From contig NZ_JAGGLM010000018.1 of the NCBI RefSeq assembly GCF_017874415.1, positions 1 to 48,365 on the forward strand: a stretch of 48,365 bases of DNA. The letters run 5' to 3'. The notes under the pieces were generated by a model. It ran no database searches. It saw only the letters and a list, made by a program, of their open reading frames with translations, and was not told where the DNA came from. Below, one piece after another: positions 33,560-43,757 of the stretch. How positions within the stretch are numbered: the first letter of the stretch is position 1; every line of letters begins with the position of its first letter. The stretch comes from Clostridium algifaecis (lineage in GTDB: Bacteria; Bacillota; Clostridia; Clostridiales; Clostridiaceae). A program made the translations under genes and the position numbers.

Positions 33560-36211
33560 ATGTCACAAAAGAAAGAAATAGCAACTACATATAACCCAAA
33601 AGAATTCGAAGACAGAATTTATAAAAACTGGCAGGAAAAAAAGTATTTTACACCTAAGCCGGATAAAAATAAAAAACCATATACTATAGTAATACCACCA
33701 CCAAATATTACAGGAAAGCTTCACATAGGTCATGCACTTGATGAAACCATACAGGATATTCTTATAAGAACAAAAAGAATGCAGGGTTATAGCACACTAT
33801 GGCTTCCTGGTGAGGATCATGCGAGTATAGCTACAGAAGTAAAAGTTGAGAAAGAACTTCTTAAAGATGGAATTAAGAAAAATGAAATAGGAAGAGAAAA
33901 ATTCTTAGAAAAGACATGGGATTGGACTCATGAATACAGGAGTAGAATAAGAAATCAGATAAGCAAGCTTGGATCATCCGTAGATTTTACAAGAGAAAGA
34001 TTTACTATGGATGAGGGATTAAACAAGGCCGTAAGAAACTTTTTCGTTAAATTATATAATGAAGGATTAATATATCAAGGAAATAGAATAATAAACTGGT
34101 GCCCTAAATGTCAGACAGCAATATCTGATGCAGAAATAGAATATGAAGAACAGGCAGGACATTTCTGGCATATAAAATATCCTATAGTAGGCAGTGATGA
34201 ATTCTTAGAGATAGCAACAACGAGACCAGAAACATTATTTGGTGATACAGCTATTGCCGTAAATCCTAAAGATGATAGATATAAGCATTTGGTAGGAAAA
34301 AAGGCAATACTTCCAATAATAAATAGAGAAATTCCTATAGTTTCAGATGATTATGTTGATATGGAATTTGGAACAGGAGCAGTTAAGATAACTCCAGCTC
34401 ATGACCCTAACGATTATAATGTAGGAAAGAGACACAATTTACCTGAAATTATAATAATGAATGAAGATGGAACTATAAAACTTTCTGGTACTAAATACGA
34501 TGGGCTTGATAGATATGAAGCTAGAAAATTAGTTGTAGAGGATTTAAAGGAGCAGGGATATTTAGTTAAGATAAAAGAACATTCACATAATGTAGGCTGC
34601 CACGATAGATGTGGAACTACTATTGAACCAATGCTTTCAAAACAGTGGTTTGTAAAAATGAAGTCACTAGCAAAACCTGCTATTGATGTAGTAAAAAATA
34701 AAAAAGTTAAATTTGTACCTGAAAGATTTGAAAAAACTTATTTCAACTGGATGGAGAATATTCAAGACTGGTGTATATCAAGACAGCTTTGGTGGGGACA
34801 CAGAATTCCTGTATGGTACTGTAAAGATTGCGGAGAAGTTATAGTTTCTGTAGATGAACCAAAGAAGTGTACAAAATGTGGTTCAACTAATTTAGAGCAG
34901 GATAAAGATGTACTAGATACCTGGTTTAGTTCTGCACTTTGGCCATTTTCAACACTTGGCTGGCCAGATAAAACAGAGGATTTAAAGTATTATTATCCTA
35001 CAAATACACTTGTTACAGGTTATGATATAATATTCTTCTGGGTAGCTAGAATGGTATTCTCAGGACTTTACTGCATGGATGATATTCCATTTGAAAATGT
35101 ACTTATTCATGGTATAGTAAGGGATTCAGAGGGAAGAAAAATGTCAAAATCACTTGGAAATGGTGTTGATCCAATAGATGTTATAGATAAGTATGGTTCA
35201 GATGCACTTAGATTTACACTTATAACAGGAAATGCCCCAGGAAATGATACAAGATATTATCCAGAAAGAGTAGAAGCTTCAAGAAATTTTGCAAACAAGA
35301 TATGGAATGCTTCAAGATTTGTACTTATGAATATGGATGAAGACATAATAAATAAGTATAAAGATTGCAAAAATTACACTGCAGCTGATAAGTGGATACT
35401 TTCTAAATTAAATACTCTTGTAAAAGAAATTACAGATAATATAGAAAAATTCGAACTTGGAATAGCAGCACAGAAAATATATGATTTCATCTGGGGAGAA
35501 TTCTGTGATTGGTATATAGAACTTGTAAAGCCTATTATGTATGGTGAAGATGAAGAAGCAAAAGGGGTAGCTTATAACGTACTCAATAAAGTATTAACTG
35601 TAAGTTTGCAGCTTCTGCACCCTATAATGCCTTTTATAACAGAGGAAATATACACTCATCTTTATAATACTGAGTATGAATCTATAGTTATATCAAAATG
35701 GCCTGAGTATGATGAAAAGCTGGAAGACAAAAAGGCAGAGCAGGATATGGATTATGTTATAGAAGCTATTAAATCTGTAAGAAATATAAGAATTGATATG
35801 AACGTACCATTTTCAAGAAAGGCTAAGGTAATGGCATATATAACTGAACAAGATGCAGCAGAAGCATTTAAAAATGGTGAAGATTACTTTAAAAAATTAG
35901 CTTCAGCTAGTGAAGTTGAATTCTTAAAGGATAAAAATGAAGCACCTGAAAATGCAGTATCAGCAGTTACAAGAGGAGCAGAATTATTTATTCCACTTTT
36001 GGATTTAGTAGATAAAGATAAGGAAATAGAGAGACTTAACAAGGAAAAAGATAAACTTAATGGAGAAATACAGAGGGTAGATAAAAAATTAAAGAATGAA
36101 AAATTTGTATCCAAGGCACCTAAAGATGTAGTAGATGCTGAAAGAGAAAAGGGTAAAAAATACGAGCAGATGCTTCAGGCAGTTTTGGATAGAATAGACA
36201 GCTTAAATTAA
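33560..36211 (+). CDS. valS: valyl-tRNA synthetase
   Basis: An 883-aa class I synthetase of normal length. It has [14 protein letters not shown] with the HIGH motif, the editing (CP1) domain with [12 protein letters not shown] and [19 protein letters not shown], a zinc-finger-like CKDCG..CTKCG pair, the KMSKS motif in [11 protein letters not shown], and the C-terminal coiled-coil arm from about residue 815. It charges tRNA(Val) and edits threonine. AGGAGG precedes the ATG. It is under a T-box and is followed closely by folC. Confidence 0.98.
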   Translation: MSQKKEIATTYNPKEFEDRIYKNWQEKKYFTPKPDKNKKPYTIVIPPPNITGKLHIGHALDETIQDILIRTKRMQGYSTLWLPGEDHASIATEVKVEKELLKDGIKKNEIGREKFLEKTWDWTHEYRSRIRNQISKLGSSVDFTRERFTMDEGLNKAVRNFFVKLYNEGLIYQGNRIINWCPKCQTAISDAEIEYEEQAGHFWHIKYPIVGSDEFLEIATTRPETLFGDTAIAVNPKDDRYKHLVGKKAILPIINREIPIVSDDYVDMEFGTGAVKITPAHDPNDYNVGKRHNLPEIIIMNEDGTIKLSGTKYDGLDRYEARKLVVEDLKEQGYLVKIKEHSHNVGCHDRCGTTIEPMLSKQWFVKMKSLAKPAIDVVKNKKVKFVPERFEKTYFNWMENIQDWCISRQLWWGHRIPVWYCKDCGEVIVSVDEPKKCTKCGSTNLEQDKDVLDTWFSSALWPFSTLGWPDKTEDLKYYYPTNTLVTGYDIIFFWVARMVFSGLYCMDDIPFENVLIHGIVRDSEGRKMSKSLGNGVDPIDVIDKYGSDALRFTLITGNAPGNDTRYYPERVEASRNFANKIWNASRFVLMNMDEDIINKYKDCKNYTAADKWILSKLNTLVKEITDNIEKFELGIAAQKIYDFIWGEFCDWYIELVKPIMYGEDEEAKGVAYNVLNKVLTVSLQLLHPIMPFITEEIYTHLYNTEYESIVISKWPEYDEKLEDKKAEQDMDYVIEAIKSVRNIRIDMNVPFSRKAKVMAYITEQDAAEAFKNGEDYFKKLASASEVEFLKDKNEAPENAVSAVTRGAELFIPLLDLVDKDKEIERLNKEKDKLNGEIQRVDKKLKNEKFVSKAPKDVVDAEREKGKKYEQMLQAVLDRIDSLN

Positions 36212-36227
36212 GCAGGATGTGAAAAAA

Positions 36228-37580
36228 ATGAATTATGAAGAATCATTAAATTATATACAGAGTACAGCTAAATTTGGAACCAACTTAGGACTTGAACGAG
36301 TGGAGAAAATACTTGAATTTTTAGGCAATCAACATAAGAAAATAAAAACTATACATGCAGCTGGTACGAATGGCAAAGGTTCTATAGTTTCAATGACAGC
36401 CAGAATACTTCAAGAAAATGGATATAAAGTTGGAATGTATACTTCACCACATCTGGAAGTATTTGAAGAGAGGATTCAGATAAATGGAGAAAATATATCA
36501 AAAGAAGATCTGGCATATTGTGTAACTGAAGTATCAAAGGCTGTTGATAAAGTTCTTGATGCCGGTTATGATAATCCAACTGAATTTGAAATAGAGACAG
36601 CAGCTATGTTTTACTATTTCTATATTAAGAAAGTTGATTTTGCTGTAGTTGAGGTTGGACTTGGAGGAAGACTTGATGCAACAAATGCGATGCCTGGTTT
36701 TGATAAAAAGTCTGGTGGGGGAGTTATGCTCAGTATAATTGCCTCCATAAGCTATGACCATATGCATATTTTAGGTGATACTTTAGAAAAAATCGCCTAT
36801 GAAAAAGCAGGGATAATAAAGAATGGAATTCCAGTGGTGCTTTATCCTCAAAAGCCTGAGGCAGAAAAAGTTATAGAAGATATATGCAGAAAAAGAAATT
36901 CCAAGCTAATAAAGGTGGAAGAGGATTCAGTTAAAATCATTGGGTGTAAAAGGATAGACAAAAATAGTGAAAATTTTTGTCAGCATATAGAAGTCTCAGT
37001 CAAAAATGATATATATGATGTAGAGCTTTCACTTCTTGGAAAACACCAGCTCCTAAACTGTGCTACAGCATTATTTGCTATAGATGAATTAAAAAGTATG
37101 GGAGTAGATATTAAAAAAGAAAAGACAATTTATGCACTGTCTAGGGTCAAATGGATAGGAAGGCTTGAAGTTTTAAATAGGAAGCCGATTGTTGTGATAG
37201 ATGGAGCACATAATATTGATGGAATAGAAAAGCTTAAATATAATGTCCAGCACTATTTTAAGTATAGAAAGCTTATACTTGTACTTGGCATATTAGCGGA
37301 TAAAGAAGTGCACAAGATGGCAGATTGTATAGTTCCTATTTCAGATAGAGTAATATGTGTTACACCTAACAGTGACAGGGCTGAAACTGCAGCCGAATTA
37401 AGCAAAATTGTATCTGAGTACAATCCAAATTGTGAGTATTTTGAAAGCTATGAAGAAGCTTACAAGAAGGCACTTTCATGTGCTTCGGAGGATGATATCA
37501 TATTAATATCAGGTTCTCTTTACATGATAGGAGATATGAGAAAGATTATTAATATGATGGGAGAAAAAATAATGGCTTAA
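36228..37580 (+). CDS. folC: bifunctional folylpolyglutamate/dihydrofolate synthase
   Basis: A 450-aa Mur-ligase-family enzyme. It has the P-loop GTNGKGS (about residues 46-52), the YTSPHLEVFEERIQING loop, a VEVGLGGRLDATN segment and, in the C-terminal domain, VVIDGAHNIDG. It adds glutamates to folates, which matters for one-carbon metabolism. I choose ATG 36228, 11 bases after AGG, over GTG 36219. It is 16 bases from the valS stop and is probably read through from the valS promoter. Confidence 0.94.
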   Translation: MNYEESLNYIQSTAKFGTNLGLERVEKILEFLGNQHKKIKTIHAAGTNGKGSIVSMTARILQENGYKVGMYTSPHLEVFEERIQINGENISKEDLAYCVTEVSKAVDKVLDAGYDNPTEFEIETAAMFYYFYIKKVDFAVVEVGLGGRLDATNAMPGFDKKSGGGVMLSIIASISYDHMHILGDTLEKIAYEKAGIIKNGIPVVLYPQKPEAEKVIEDICRKRNSKLIKVEEDSVKIIGCKRIDKNSENFCQHIEVSVKNDIYDVELSLLGKHQLLNCATALFAIDELKSMGVDIKKEKTIYALSRVKWIGRLEVLNRKPIVVIDGAHNIDGIEKLKYNVQHYFKYRKLILVLGILADKEVHKMADCIVPISDRVICVTPNSDRAETAAELSKIVSEYNPNCEYFESYEEAYKKALSCASEDDIILISGSLYMIGDMRKIINMMGEKIMA

Positions 37581-37618
37581 ATATTATTATAAAAGTTTTT
37601 ATTAGGGAGTCCTGTTTC

Positions 37619-38032
37619 ATGGAAATTATAGAGGGAGAATATATAATTACTGATGATATAACTAAAATTAAATTAGATGCAGTTTGTAATTTATTAAGAC
37701 AATCGCATTGGGCCAAGGATAGACCTAAAGAAATTATTGAAAGAACTATTAAAAATTCACTTTGCTTTGGGATATTTAGAAAAGATGTTCAGGTAGGATT
37801 TGCCAGAGTAGTAAGTGATTATGCAGTATATAGCTTGATATCAGATGTAATAATTGATGAAAGATATAGAGATAAGGGACTTGGAGAAAAACTTATTGAA
37901 ATTATTGTTAATTACCCAAGTATAAAAAGTACCAGCAAAGTTCTTTGGACAACGTATGCTCAAAAGTTTTATGAAAAATGTGGATTCAAGGAAGAAAGCC
38001 AATATAAATTTAGATTTAACAGACCTTATTAG
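37619..38032 (+). CDS. GNAT family N-acetyltransferase
   Basis: A 137-aa single GNAT domain. The acetyl-CoA site is in DERYRDKGLGEKLIE (motif A, with the R-x-x-G-x-G pattern), and motif B is in AQKFYEKCGFKEE. Substrate unknown. The ATG at 37619 has AGGGAG upstream. It follows folC by 38 bases and ends before a strong terminator, so it may be the last gene of a valS-folC unit. Confidence 0.85.
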   Translation: MEIIEGEYIITDDITKIKLDAVCNLLRQSHWAKDRPKEIIERTIKNSLCFGIFRKDVQVGFARVVSDYAVYSLISDVIIDERYRDKGLGEKLIEIIVNYPSIKSTSKVLWTTYAQKFYEKCGFKEESQYKFRFNRPY

Positions 38033-38040
38033 GTGAAATA

Positions 38041-38085
38041 AAAATGCTGCTGACTTTAGTTAAAAGTTGGTGGCATTTTAATATT
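38041..38085 (+). terminator. terminator after the GNAT gene
   Basis: A 17-base arm (38041-38057) pairs without mismatch, with a few G-T pairs, to 38063-38079 over a 5-base loop. The T run lies at the end of the 3' arm. Confidence 0.85.
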
Positions 38086-38173
38086 AAAAAATTTTGTGTA
38101 AAATGACATAACTATGTAATACTTATTTTGTGCTATACTAAGATTAAAAGTTATTTAGAAAGGAATGTTTATC

Positions 38174-38734
38174 ATGGTTAAAATGACTTGTATCGTTTGT
38201 GGTATGGAGATAAATGAAAAAAATTATAACTTTAATAAAGAAGCATTTATAAATTCAAATAGTAAAGAAAAAATAATGTATTGCCCATTTTGTGGAGCAC
38301 CAATTGAATATTTAATAAAAAATGGACAAGAAATAAAATATGATAGAAATAAATTGAATCAAAATGATTTGAAAATAATAGATCATGCAGTTAAATTGGA
38401 AGTCTTTAATGGAGACTTTTATAAGAAAGCTTCAGATATGGCAGAAGATGAAAAAATAAAAAGTATGTTTAAGGCTTTATCAAGCGTAGAATATATGCAT
38501 GCTAGAATTCATAAGAAAATAGCAGGTATCAAAGAAATGCCAGTACTTAAAGATATGGATTATTCAAAATATAATACAGATGAGGCCTTGCTTGCTGCAG
38601 CTTGTCAAAGAGAAAAGCATGCTGTAGAGTATTATAAAAAGTATGAAAAAGAAATTCATGAAGAAAACATTGTAAAGATATTTGGTGTACTTTCTAAGGT
38701 TGAAGAAAAACATGTAGAACTTACAGGTGAATAA
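38174..38734 (+). CDS. ferritin-like (rubrerythrin-like) protein with N-terminal zinc ribbon
   Basis: A 186-aa protein. The N-terminal half-domain has two CxxC knuckles (CIVCG and CPFCG) that should bind zinc or iron. The C-terminal ~120 residues form a four-helix ferritin-like bundle with the expected Glu/His metal ligands, in the helices with SSVEYMHARIHKK, QREKHAVEYY and VEEKHVELTG. This is the rubrerythrin layout with the metal knuckles first. Role is likely peroxide defence or iron handling. I start it at ATG 38174, 9 bases after AAAGGA. It precedes a WYL regulator. Confidence 0.75.
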   Translation: MVKMTCIVCGMEINEKNYNFNKEAFINSNSKEKIMYCPFCGAPIEYLIKNGQEIKYDRNKLNQNDLKIIDHAVKLEVFNGDFYKKASDMAEDEKIKSMFKALSSVEYMHARIHKKIAGIKEMPVLKDMDYSKYNTDEALLAAACQREKHAVEYYKKYEKEIHEENIVKIFGVLSKVEEKHVELTGE

Positions 38735-38750
38735 TTGAAAAAAATGTATA

Positions 38751-38773
38751 CCCCTAGAGATGGGGGCTTTTTG
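38751..38773 (+). terminator. terminator after the ferritin-like gene
   Basis: CCCCTA (38751-38756) pairs with TGGGGG (38761-38766) around a GAGA tetraloop of the GNRA type, followed by CTTTTTG. Compact but GC-rich for this genome. Confidence 0.8.
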
Positions 38774-38831
38774 TTATTTATTTGTAAAATGTAAAAATTT
38801 GATTTAAAGAATATGCGGGGGTTTATAAATT

Positions 38832-39767
38832 TTGAAAATAAATAGATTGCTGGCAATTGTCATTATGCTTTTAAATAGAGAAAAAATATCTGCACTAGAA
38901 CTAGCTGAAAAATTTGAAGTTTCTGTGAGAACAATTTATAGAGATATGGAAGCAATTAATATGTCAGGGATTCCTGTAGTTTCAAAGCAGGGAAATGATG
39001 GAGGATTTTATATTTTGGATAATTATAAAATAAATCATCAGTTTTTAACATTCGAAGATATGATTTCTATAGTAGAAGCGTTAAAAAATATCAGTGGTGT
39101 TTTGAATAATAAAAATGTGGAGATAGCTATGGAAAAGGTTAAAAACATTATACCCTGCAATAAAAAGAATGTATTTGATTTACATTTCAAGCACATATTT
39201 ATAGACACTCTGCCTTGGGGATTTAAGAAATCTGAAAAAGAAAATGCAAAATATAATATTATATATGAGGCGTTGAAAGAAAATAAGTGTATAGGCTTTA
39301 ATTATAGAAATGCAAAAGGTGAATATATTTCAAGAAAAGTAGAGCCAAGCACTCTTGTTTTTAAAGGCTTTGCATGGTATTTATTTTCATTTTGTAAGTT
39401 GAGAAATGACTATAGAATATTTAAATTATCAAGAATGGACAATCTAAAGATTTTAAATGAAAAAGTTAATAAATATAGAATTTCGTATGAGGAATATAAA
39501 AATGCAGATGAGATTGAAAAAAAACCTACAAAGATTTCATTGAAATTTTCTAGTAAATCTAGATATAGAATACAGGATTACTTTGATGATGATGATATTA
39601 AATTTCTTGAAGACGGGAACGTTATAGTAAATACTGAAGTTATTGAAGATGACTGGGTTTACTCAATGATACTGAGCTATGGTGAGGGTGTAGAAGTACT
39701 TAAACCGCAGCGTATAAGAAATATTATAAAGGAAAAATGCAAAAAAATTAGTAATATATATAAATAA
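38832..39767 (+). CDS. HTH/WYL-domain transcriptional regulator
   Basis: A 311-aa YafY-type regulator. An HTH_11 domain covers residues 1-55 (EKFEVSVRTIYRDMEAI is the recognition part), and a WYL domain follows in the middle (FNYRNAKGEYISRKVEPSTL, KGFAWYLFSFCKLR), with a C-terminal WCX extension. WYL domains sense small ligands or nucleic acids. The start is TTG 38832 behind GCGGGGG. A likely target is the divergent-free neighbour at 39843, which has its own short upstream region; that is inference. Confidence 0.88.
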   Translation: MKINRLLAIVIMLLNREKISALELAEKFEVSVRTIYRDMEAINMSGIPVVSKQGNDGGFYILDNYKINHQFLTFEDMISIVEALKNISGVLNNKNVEIAMEKVKNIIPCNKKNVFDLHFKHIFIDTLPWGFKKSEKENAKYNIIYEALKENKCIGFNYRNAKGEYISRKVEPSTLVFKGFAWYLFSFCKLRNDYRIFKLSRMDNLKILNEKVNKYRISYEEYKNADEIEKKPTKISLKFSSKSRYRIQDYFDDDDIKFLEDGNVIVNTEVIEDDWVYSMILSYGEGVEVLKPQRIRNIIKEKCKKISNIYK

Positions 39768-39842
39768 ATTTAAACATGACATAATGATGTCAAACCCTTC
39801 CTATATAATAGGTTTATAAATATGTGGAAGGAGAAATGTTTT

Positions 39843-40565
39843 ATGGAACAGAGATATTGTCAGAGCTGCGGCATGCCAATGAATGAGGAACTTTATGGAA
39901 CTGAAAAGGATAATAGCAAAAGCCATGATTATTGTATTTACTGTTATGAAAATGGAAAGTTTAAGCAGCCAAATTTAACTATGGATGAAATGATTGAAGT
40001 AAGCATACCTTTTATGAAACAAAAGGGTATGAAAGAAGAGGAAGCAAGAGAGTTAATGAAAAATTGCTTACCTAATTTAAAAAGATGGAATAAAAACGAG
40101 GTAGTCTCTAAAATAGTAAACAAAGATAAAATTATATTAGTTGGAAAGGAAATAAGAACAAATAATGAAGGTTGTCAATGTAAAGTTGCAATTGAAAAAT
40201 TGTGGAGAGAGTTTATGAAAGAAAAACTTGGAGACAAGATACAAAATAAAATAAATGATAAAGAGATTTTAGGGCTATACACTGATTATGAAAATAAAGA
40301 GTTTGGATTATATTCTTATGTAGTTGGTTTTCAGGTGTCAAGTGCAAGTTCTTTGCCAGAAGGAATGACAGTTAAAGTAATACCAGCATCAAAATATTAT
40401 GTGGTAACTGCAAAAGGAAAAATGCCAGAAAGCATAGGAAGAGCATGGGCACATATATGGAATTCAGATATTGAAAGAACATACACAGGAGATTTTGAAC
40501 TTTATGGAAGAAAATGTGATGGTAGTGAAAAATCTGAATTAGATATATATATAGCTATAAAATAA
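39843..40565 (+). CDS. zinc-ribbon and GyrI-like effector-binding domain protein
   Basis: A 240-aa protein with two parts. Residues 1-60 form a zinc-ribbon with CQSCGMPM and YCIYCYENG. Residues ~100-240 form a GyrI/AraC-effector-binding-like domain, with AIEKLWREFMKEK, YTDYENKEFGLYSYVVGF and GRAWAHIWNSD. Such fusions are seen in Firmicutes near stress regulators and may bind small hydrophobic ligands. I start it at ATG 39843 with AAGGAG 9 bases upstream. It follows the WYL regulator and ends at a strong terminator. Confidence 0.8.
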   Translation: MEQRYCQSCGMPMNEELYGTEKDNSKSHDYCIYCYENGKFKQPNLTMDEMIEVSIPFMKQKGMKEEEARELMKNCLPNLKRWNKNEVVSKIVNKDKIILVGKEIRTNNEGCQCKVAIEKLWREFMKEKLGDKIQNKINDKEILGLYTDYENKEFGLYSYVVGFQVSSASSLPEGMTVKVIPASKYYVVTAKGKMPESIGRAWAHIWNSDIERTYTGDFELYGRKCDGSEKSELDIYIAIK

Positions 40566-40626
40566 AAACAATTAAAGCAGCTTAATAATATCTTAAGTTA
40601 TTATTAGCTGCTTTAATTGTTTTTGC
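40564..40626 (+). terminator. strong terminator after the zinc-ribbon/GyrI gene
   Basis: A 19-base perfect arm (40564-40582) pairs with 40606-40624, with a further TAATAA/TTATTA pair inside. The T run is the end of the 3' arm. Confidence 0.9.
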
Positions 40627-40786
40627 TTTTGCATACTGATTTATAATGTATTATAAATATTAAATATTGCAAGTTAAAAGAAGCCTATAGTCTTAGCTTG
40701 TGTAGTTTGGTACAATAAGACTGTAAAAGAATTGTTTTATGTAGTGGTGAAGATTAGAGTATATAAAAATGAAAAGAGGAAATAGA

Positions 40787-42118
40787 ATGGCGGAAATTAC
40801 AACTTTAGGTATGTTTCTCATAGGACTGTGCATTTGTATTATTGGTAATATACAAGTATTGTATGCATTAATATTTGGGCTGCTTTGTTTTACTGGATAT
40901 AGTATTCAACAGGGAAATTCTCTAAGAGAAACATTGGACATGCTTTGGGAAGGTATCGAAAATATAAAAACTATTTTAATCGTTTTTATATTGATTGGAT
41001 TTCTAACTGCTGTGTGGCGTGCTGGTGGAACAATACCTTTTATTCTTTATTATGCAATTAACATGATTCATCCAAAAATTTTTATCCTTTGTACATTTCT
41101 ACTATGCTGTATAATGTCATTTTTAACAGGGACATCATTTGGTACGGCAAGTACTATGGGTGTAATTTGCATGATGCTTTCTAATTCAGCGGGACTTAAT
41201 CCACTTGTTACTGGTGGTGCAGTATTATCTGGAATATACTTTGGAGACCGATGTTCTCCTATGTCTTCCAGTGCCCAGCTTGTATGCACTCTTACACAAA
41301 CAGATATTTATGAGAATATAAAAGGCATGATGAAAATTTCTATTGTACCACTATTATTTACATGTATATTTTATGCATTTGCATCCGGGGGTAGTGGCCT
41401 AAATGTGGTGGATATTTCTCAAGCAGAATTATTTCCGAAATCATTTAACCTTCACTGGATTACTGTTATTCCTGCTGCAGTGATTTTATTGCTGGCAGTT
41501 TTACATATAGATGTGAAATATGCAATGGGGGTAAGTATTTTGATATGCTGCGTAATTTGTGTTACAGTACAGGGATTGACGGTTTCAAAATTGATTTATT
41601 GTTTGATTTTTGGATATCATGCAGTAAATAATCCACAACTTGCGAAACTTCTTAATGGTGGAGGATTAATATCTATGCTTCGTGTTGGAGCTATTGTTAT
41701 GATTTCGTCTTCTTATTCTGGTATTTTTTCACATACTAGGTTATTGAATGGTGTGAAACATTTGATTCAGAGAATTGCGCAATATATAACTCCGTTTGGT
41801 GGAGTTAGTGTTACATCAATTTTTGCAAGTGGGGTAAGCTGCAATCAGACGTTAGCTGTTATTCTAACTGCACAGATGGGCAATGAGCTCTATAATGATC
41901 AGAATGAGTTTGCTATGGTACTTGAAAATACTGCTATTATAATTGCACCATTAATTCCATGGAGTATTGCTGGTGCTGTGCCAATTGCTACGATTGGAGC
42001 AACGTCTGGTTGCTTAATTTATGCTGTATATCTTTATGCTTTACCTATATGGAATTTTACGATTGAGTTACTACATACAAGGAGTAAATCAATTATTAAA
42101 GACAATATGATAAAATAA
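40787..42118 (+). CDS. Na+/H+ antiporter NhaC family protein
   Basis: A 443-aa transporter with about eleven hydrophobic helices. GTSFGTASTMGVICM and SGIYFGDRCSPMSSSAQ match the conserved NhaC motifs near the ion path. It probably exports sodium or swaps an organic acid such as malate for lactate, as some NhaC proteins do. I use ATG 40787 with GAGG 7 bases upstream, not ATG 40769. The next ~800 bases hold no intact gene. Confidence 0.88.
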   Translation: MAEITTLGMFLIGLCICIIGNIQVLYALIFGLLCFTGYSIQQGNSLRETLDMLWEGIENIKTILIVFILIGFLTAVWRAGGTIPFILYYAINMIHPKIFILCTFLLCCIMSFLTGTSFGTASTMGVICMMLSNSAGLNPLVTGGAVLSGIYFGDRCSPMSSSAQLVCTLTQTDIYENIKGMMKISIVPLLFTCIFYAFASGGSGLNVVDISQAELFPKSFNLHWITVIPAAVILLLAVLHIDVKYAMGVSILICCVICVTVQGLTVSKLIYCLIFGYHAVNNPQLAKLLNGGGLISMLRVGAIVMISSSYSGIFSHTRLLNGVKHLIQRIAQYITPFGGVSVTSIFASGVSCNQTLAVILTAQMGNELYNDQNEFAMVLENTAIIIAPLIPWSIAGAVPIATIGATSGCLIYAVYLYALPIWNFTIELLHTRSKSIIKDNMIK

Positions 42119-42157
42119 GAACAAAAAGTTAACACAATTATCTAAAGTAAATATTAG

Positions 42158-42463
42158 CTACTTCTTTAAAATTACTTTTACAGCATAGCCAGTTTTTACT
42201 TTATAAACTCTCTGCAGAGAAGTTACGTTCTTATTTAAAGATTTAAATTCAGATTTAAATTCAGATTTATTATTTATGGTATCATATTTAATATGAAAAT
42301 CATTTTTACCATTACCATCAAAATCAATAAATATTTTCCTATATTTATAAATATATAGCCTATGAAGAAAGAAATTTCCATTAAAGGTTCCTTTGGAAGG
42401 GAACTGCCACCGCTTAATAAAACAAGACTTAATAATAATATTGGTATACAAGCTAATATTGAT
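42158..42463 (-). pseudogene. possible remnant of a secreted lipoprotein gene
   Basis: Read on the minus strand, one frame gives a signal-like CIPILLLSLVLLSGGSS, where a lipobox would read SGC. A second frame downstream gives FIDFDGNGKNDFHIKYD, then a KSEFKSEFKS repeat and a SLQRVYKVKTGYAV tail. Together they look like one lipoprotein broken by a frameshift and lacking a start codon. This is inference from composition and order. Confidence 0.35.
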
Positions 42464-42628
42464 TTATGGAATAGGCATAAAATAAACAGCAGTACCTATG
42501 AAAAAAGCAATAAAGTATAAAATACTGCTTAAGATATTAGTGAAGAAAGCAGCATCAGAAAAAGCTAAAATAAATGGTGGACATACATTTATACCTGTTA
42601 AAAATCCTAAAATAAAGCCTTTGAACAT
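42464..42628 (-). pseudogene. truncated membrane protein, UreH/TauE-like N-terminus
   Basis: A 54-codon frame from ATG 42628. It encodes MFKGFILGFLTGINVCPPF and a second hydrophobic helix ending VYFMPIP before a TAA. The GxxTGINVCPPF start resembles small UreH/sulfite-exporter-like membrane proteins, which have several more helices. GGAG lies 13-15 bases upstream. It appears cut short. Confidence 0.4.
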
Positions 42629-42915
42629 AAAACAAATTCATCTCCTATTCATTACAATTCTATTGTATTAACTTTTTAAAATTTAAACTATGTGTTTTCT
42701 TTAAGATGCAATATGGAGTATGTGAGATGCATATTAAAATTACTGCAGTTAATGTGTAGAAAATTATGTTAATATTTTGTATAATTATATTATAATTCTG
42801 TGATTATTTGTATGTTGAGGTAACTTTTATAATTACTTTAAAAATAAATAAATTCTTAATGGAATAGAAATATAGCATATAGACAAAATTTATAAAAATG
42901 GGGGCTTAAAGAAAA

Positions 42916-43278
42916 ATGAGTCAAAAAAATATATTAGTTATTGATGATTCTGTAAGTGTTAGAAAATTTATAAGAGAAATTTTAGAAGAAGCAGGCTATA
43001 AAGTATATGAGGCGGGTGATGGTGAAGAAGGAATTGAAGTATTTAAGTCAAATGGCAATATTGATCTGATAATTACTGATATATATATGCCTAAAAAAAG
43101 TGGATTGGAAGTTGTAATAGAATTAAAGAAAGAATATAAAGATTTAAAAATAATTGTTCTTTCTGATGGAGGAAAACAGAATTTCTCAAATGAACTTGGA
43201 ATATGCGAAGCACTTGGAGCTACATATTTCTTTAAAAAAGATTGGGTAAAAGATGAACTTATACAAATTGGTAAGTAG
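42916..43278 (+). CDS. stand-alone CheY-like response regulator receiver
   Basis: A 120-aa protein, one receiver domain. Acidic pair D10-D11, phospho-acceptor D55 in ITDIYMPK, the conserved Ser83 in VLSDGG and Lys107 in YFFKKDW are all present. There is no output domain, so it would act on a partner as CheY or Spo0F do. No kinase is adjacent. A GGGGG stretch precedes the ATG. It is isolated from the ilvA unit by a promoter at 43304. Confidence 0.9.
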   Translation: MSQKNILVIDDSVSVRKFIREILEEAGYKVYEAGDGEEGIEVFKSNGNIDLIITDIYMPKKSGLEVVIELKKEYKDLKIIVLSDGGKQNFSNELGICEALGATYFFKKDWVKDELIQIGK

Positions 43279-43303
43279 AATATTTATAAAATAAAAAAAT
43301 AAT

Positions 43304-43332
43304 TTGACAACTTGTAAAAAAGATAATATACT
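43304..43332 (+). promoter_or_regulatory. sigma-A promoter of the ilvA T-box transcript
   Basis: TTGACA (43304-43309) and TATACT (43327-43332) are 17 bases apart. Confidence 0.75.
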
Positions 43333-43336
43333 TAAA

Positions 43337-43661
43337 ATTATATTAAAAATAATATGAGCTTTGATGGAGAAGGGAATATTCAATATATTAACTATAGAGA
43401 GTCAGCGTTGGTGTAAGCTGGTGTTAATGTGAATATGTAATTATCACTCCGGAGCTTCCAAGTAGAAAGGCTTTTGCCAAGTAAACAAAGACGTATACCA
43501 GCGATATATGGTTAGGGTTCACAATTGATTAAATGTTGACCTGAAATTGAGAGGCAATTGGTATATACAGCTAATTGCAAATGAGGTGGTACCACGGAAA
43601 TATAATCTTTCGTCCTTATAAGCATATTAAATATATGTTTATAAGAATGAAAGATTTTTTT
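43337..43661 (+). ncRNA. T-box riboswitch, isoleucine-specific
   Basis: Stem I includes AGAGAGTCAGCG and GGTGTAAGCTGGTG, and the specifier ATC (Ile) is at 43443-43445, directly before ACTCCGGAGC. The T-box AGGTGGTACCACGG is at 43584-43597. The terminator is a long stem from 43604-43627 to 43632-43655 followed by T7. Uncharged tRNA(Ile) should permit read-through into ilvA. Confidence 0.92.
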
Positions 43662-43757
43662 ATTTATGAGGCTGAAGAGAATAATGGAGGTGATTTTAAT
43701 TTTGTAATGGAAAAGTTTTAATAATATGGTTACATAAAACAAGGGGGCTTTAAAATT

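Larger units (their letters stand above)
42119..42915. other. gene-poor segment with decayed sequence
   Basis: These 797 bases between nhaC and the receiver gene contain no intact gene that I can support. On the minus strand two remnants are visible: a membrane-protein start at 42628-42464 and a following lipoprotein-like stretch at 42158-42463 broken across frames. 42650-42915 is very AT-rich, with a possible receiver promoter (TATAAT near 42789). Confidence 0.6.

Noticed and set aside
42481-42680. Plus-strand frame of about 57 codons (MKKAIKYKILL...) in the decayed segment
   Set aside because: It is the complement of the UreH-like remnant, is lysine-rich by composition and lacks a ribosome site.
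43682-43722. A GGAGGTGA site with tiny frames (MEVILIL and MEKF) between the ilvA T-box and ilvA
   Set aside because: Frames are 4-7 codons and have no repeated regulatory codons; it may be only a stray ribosome site.
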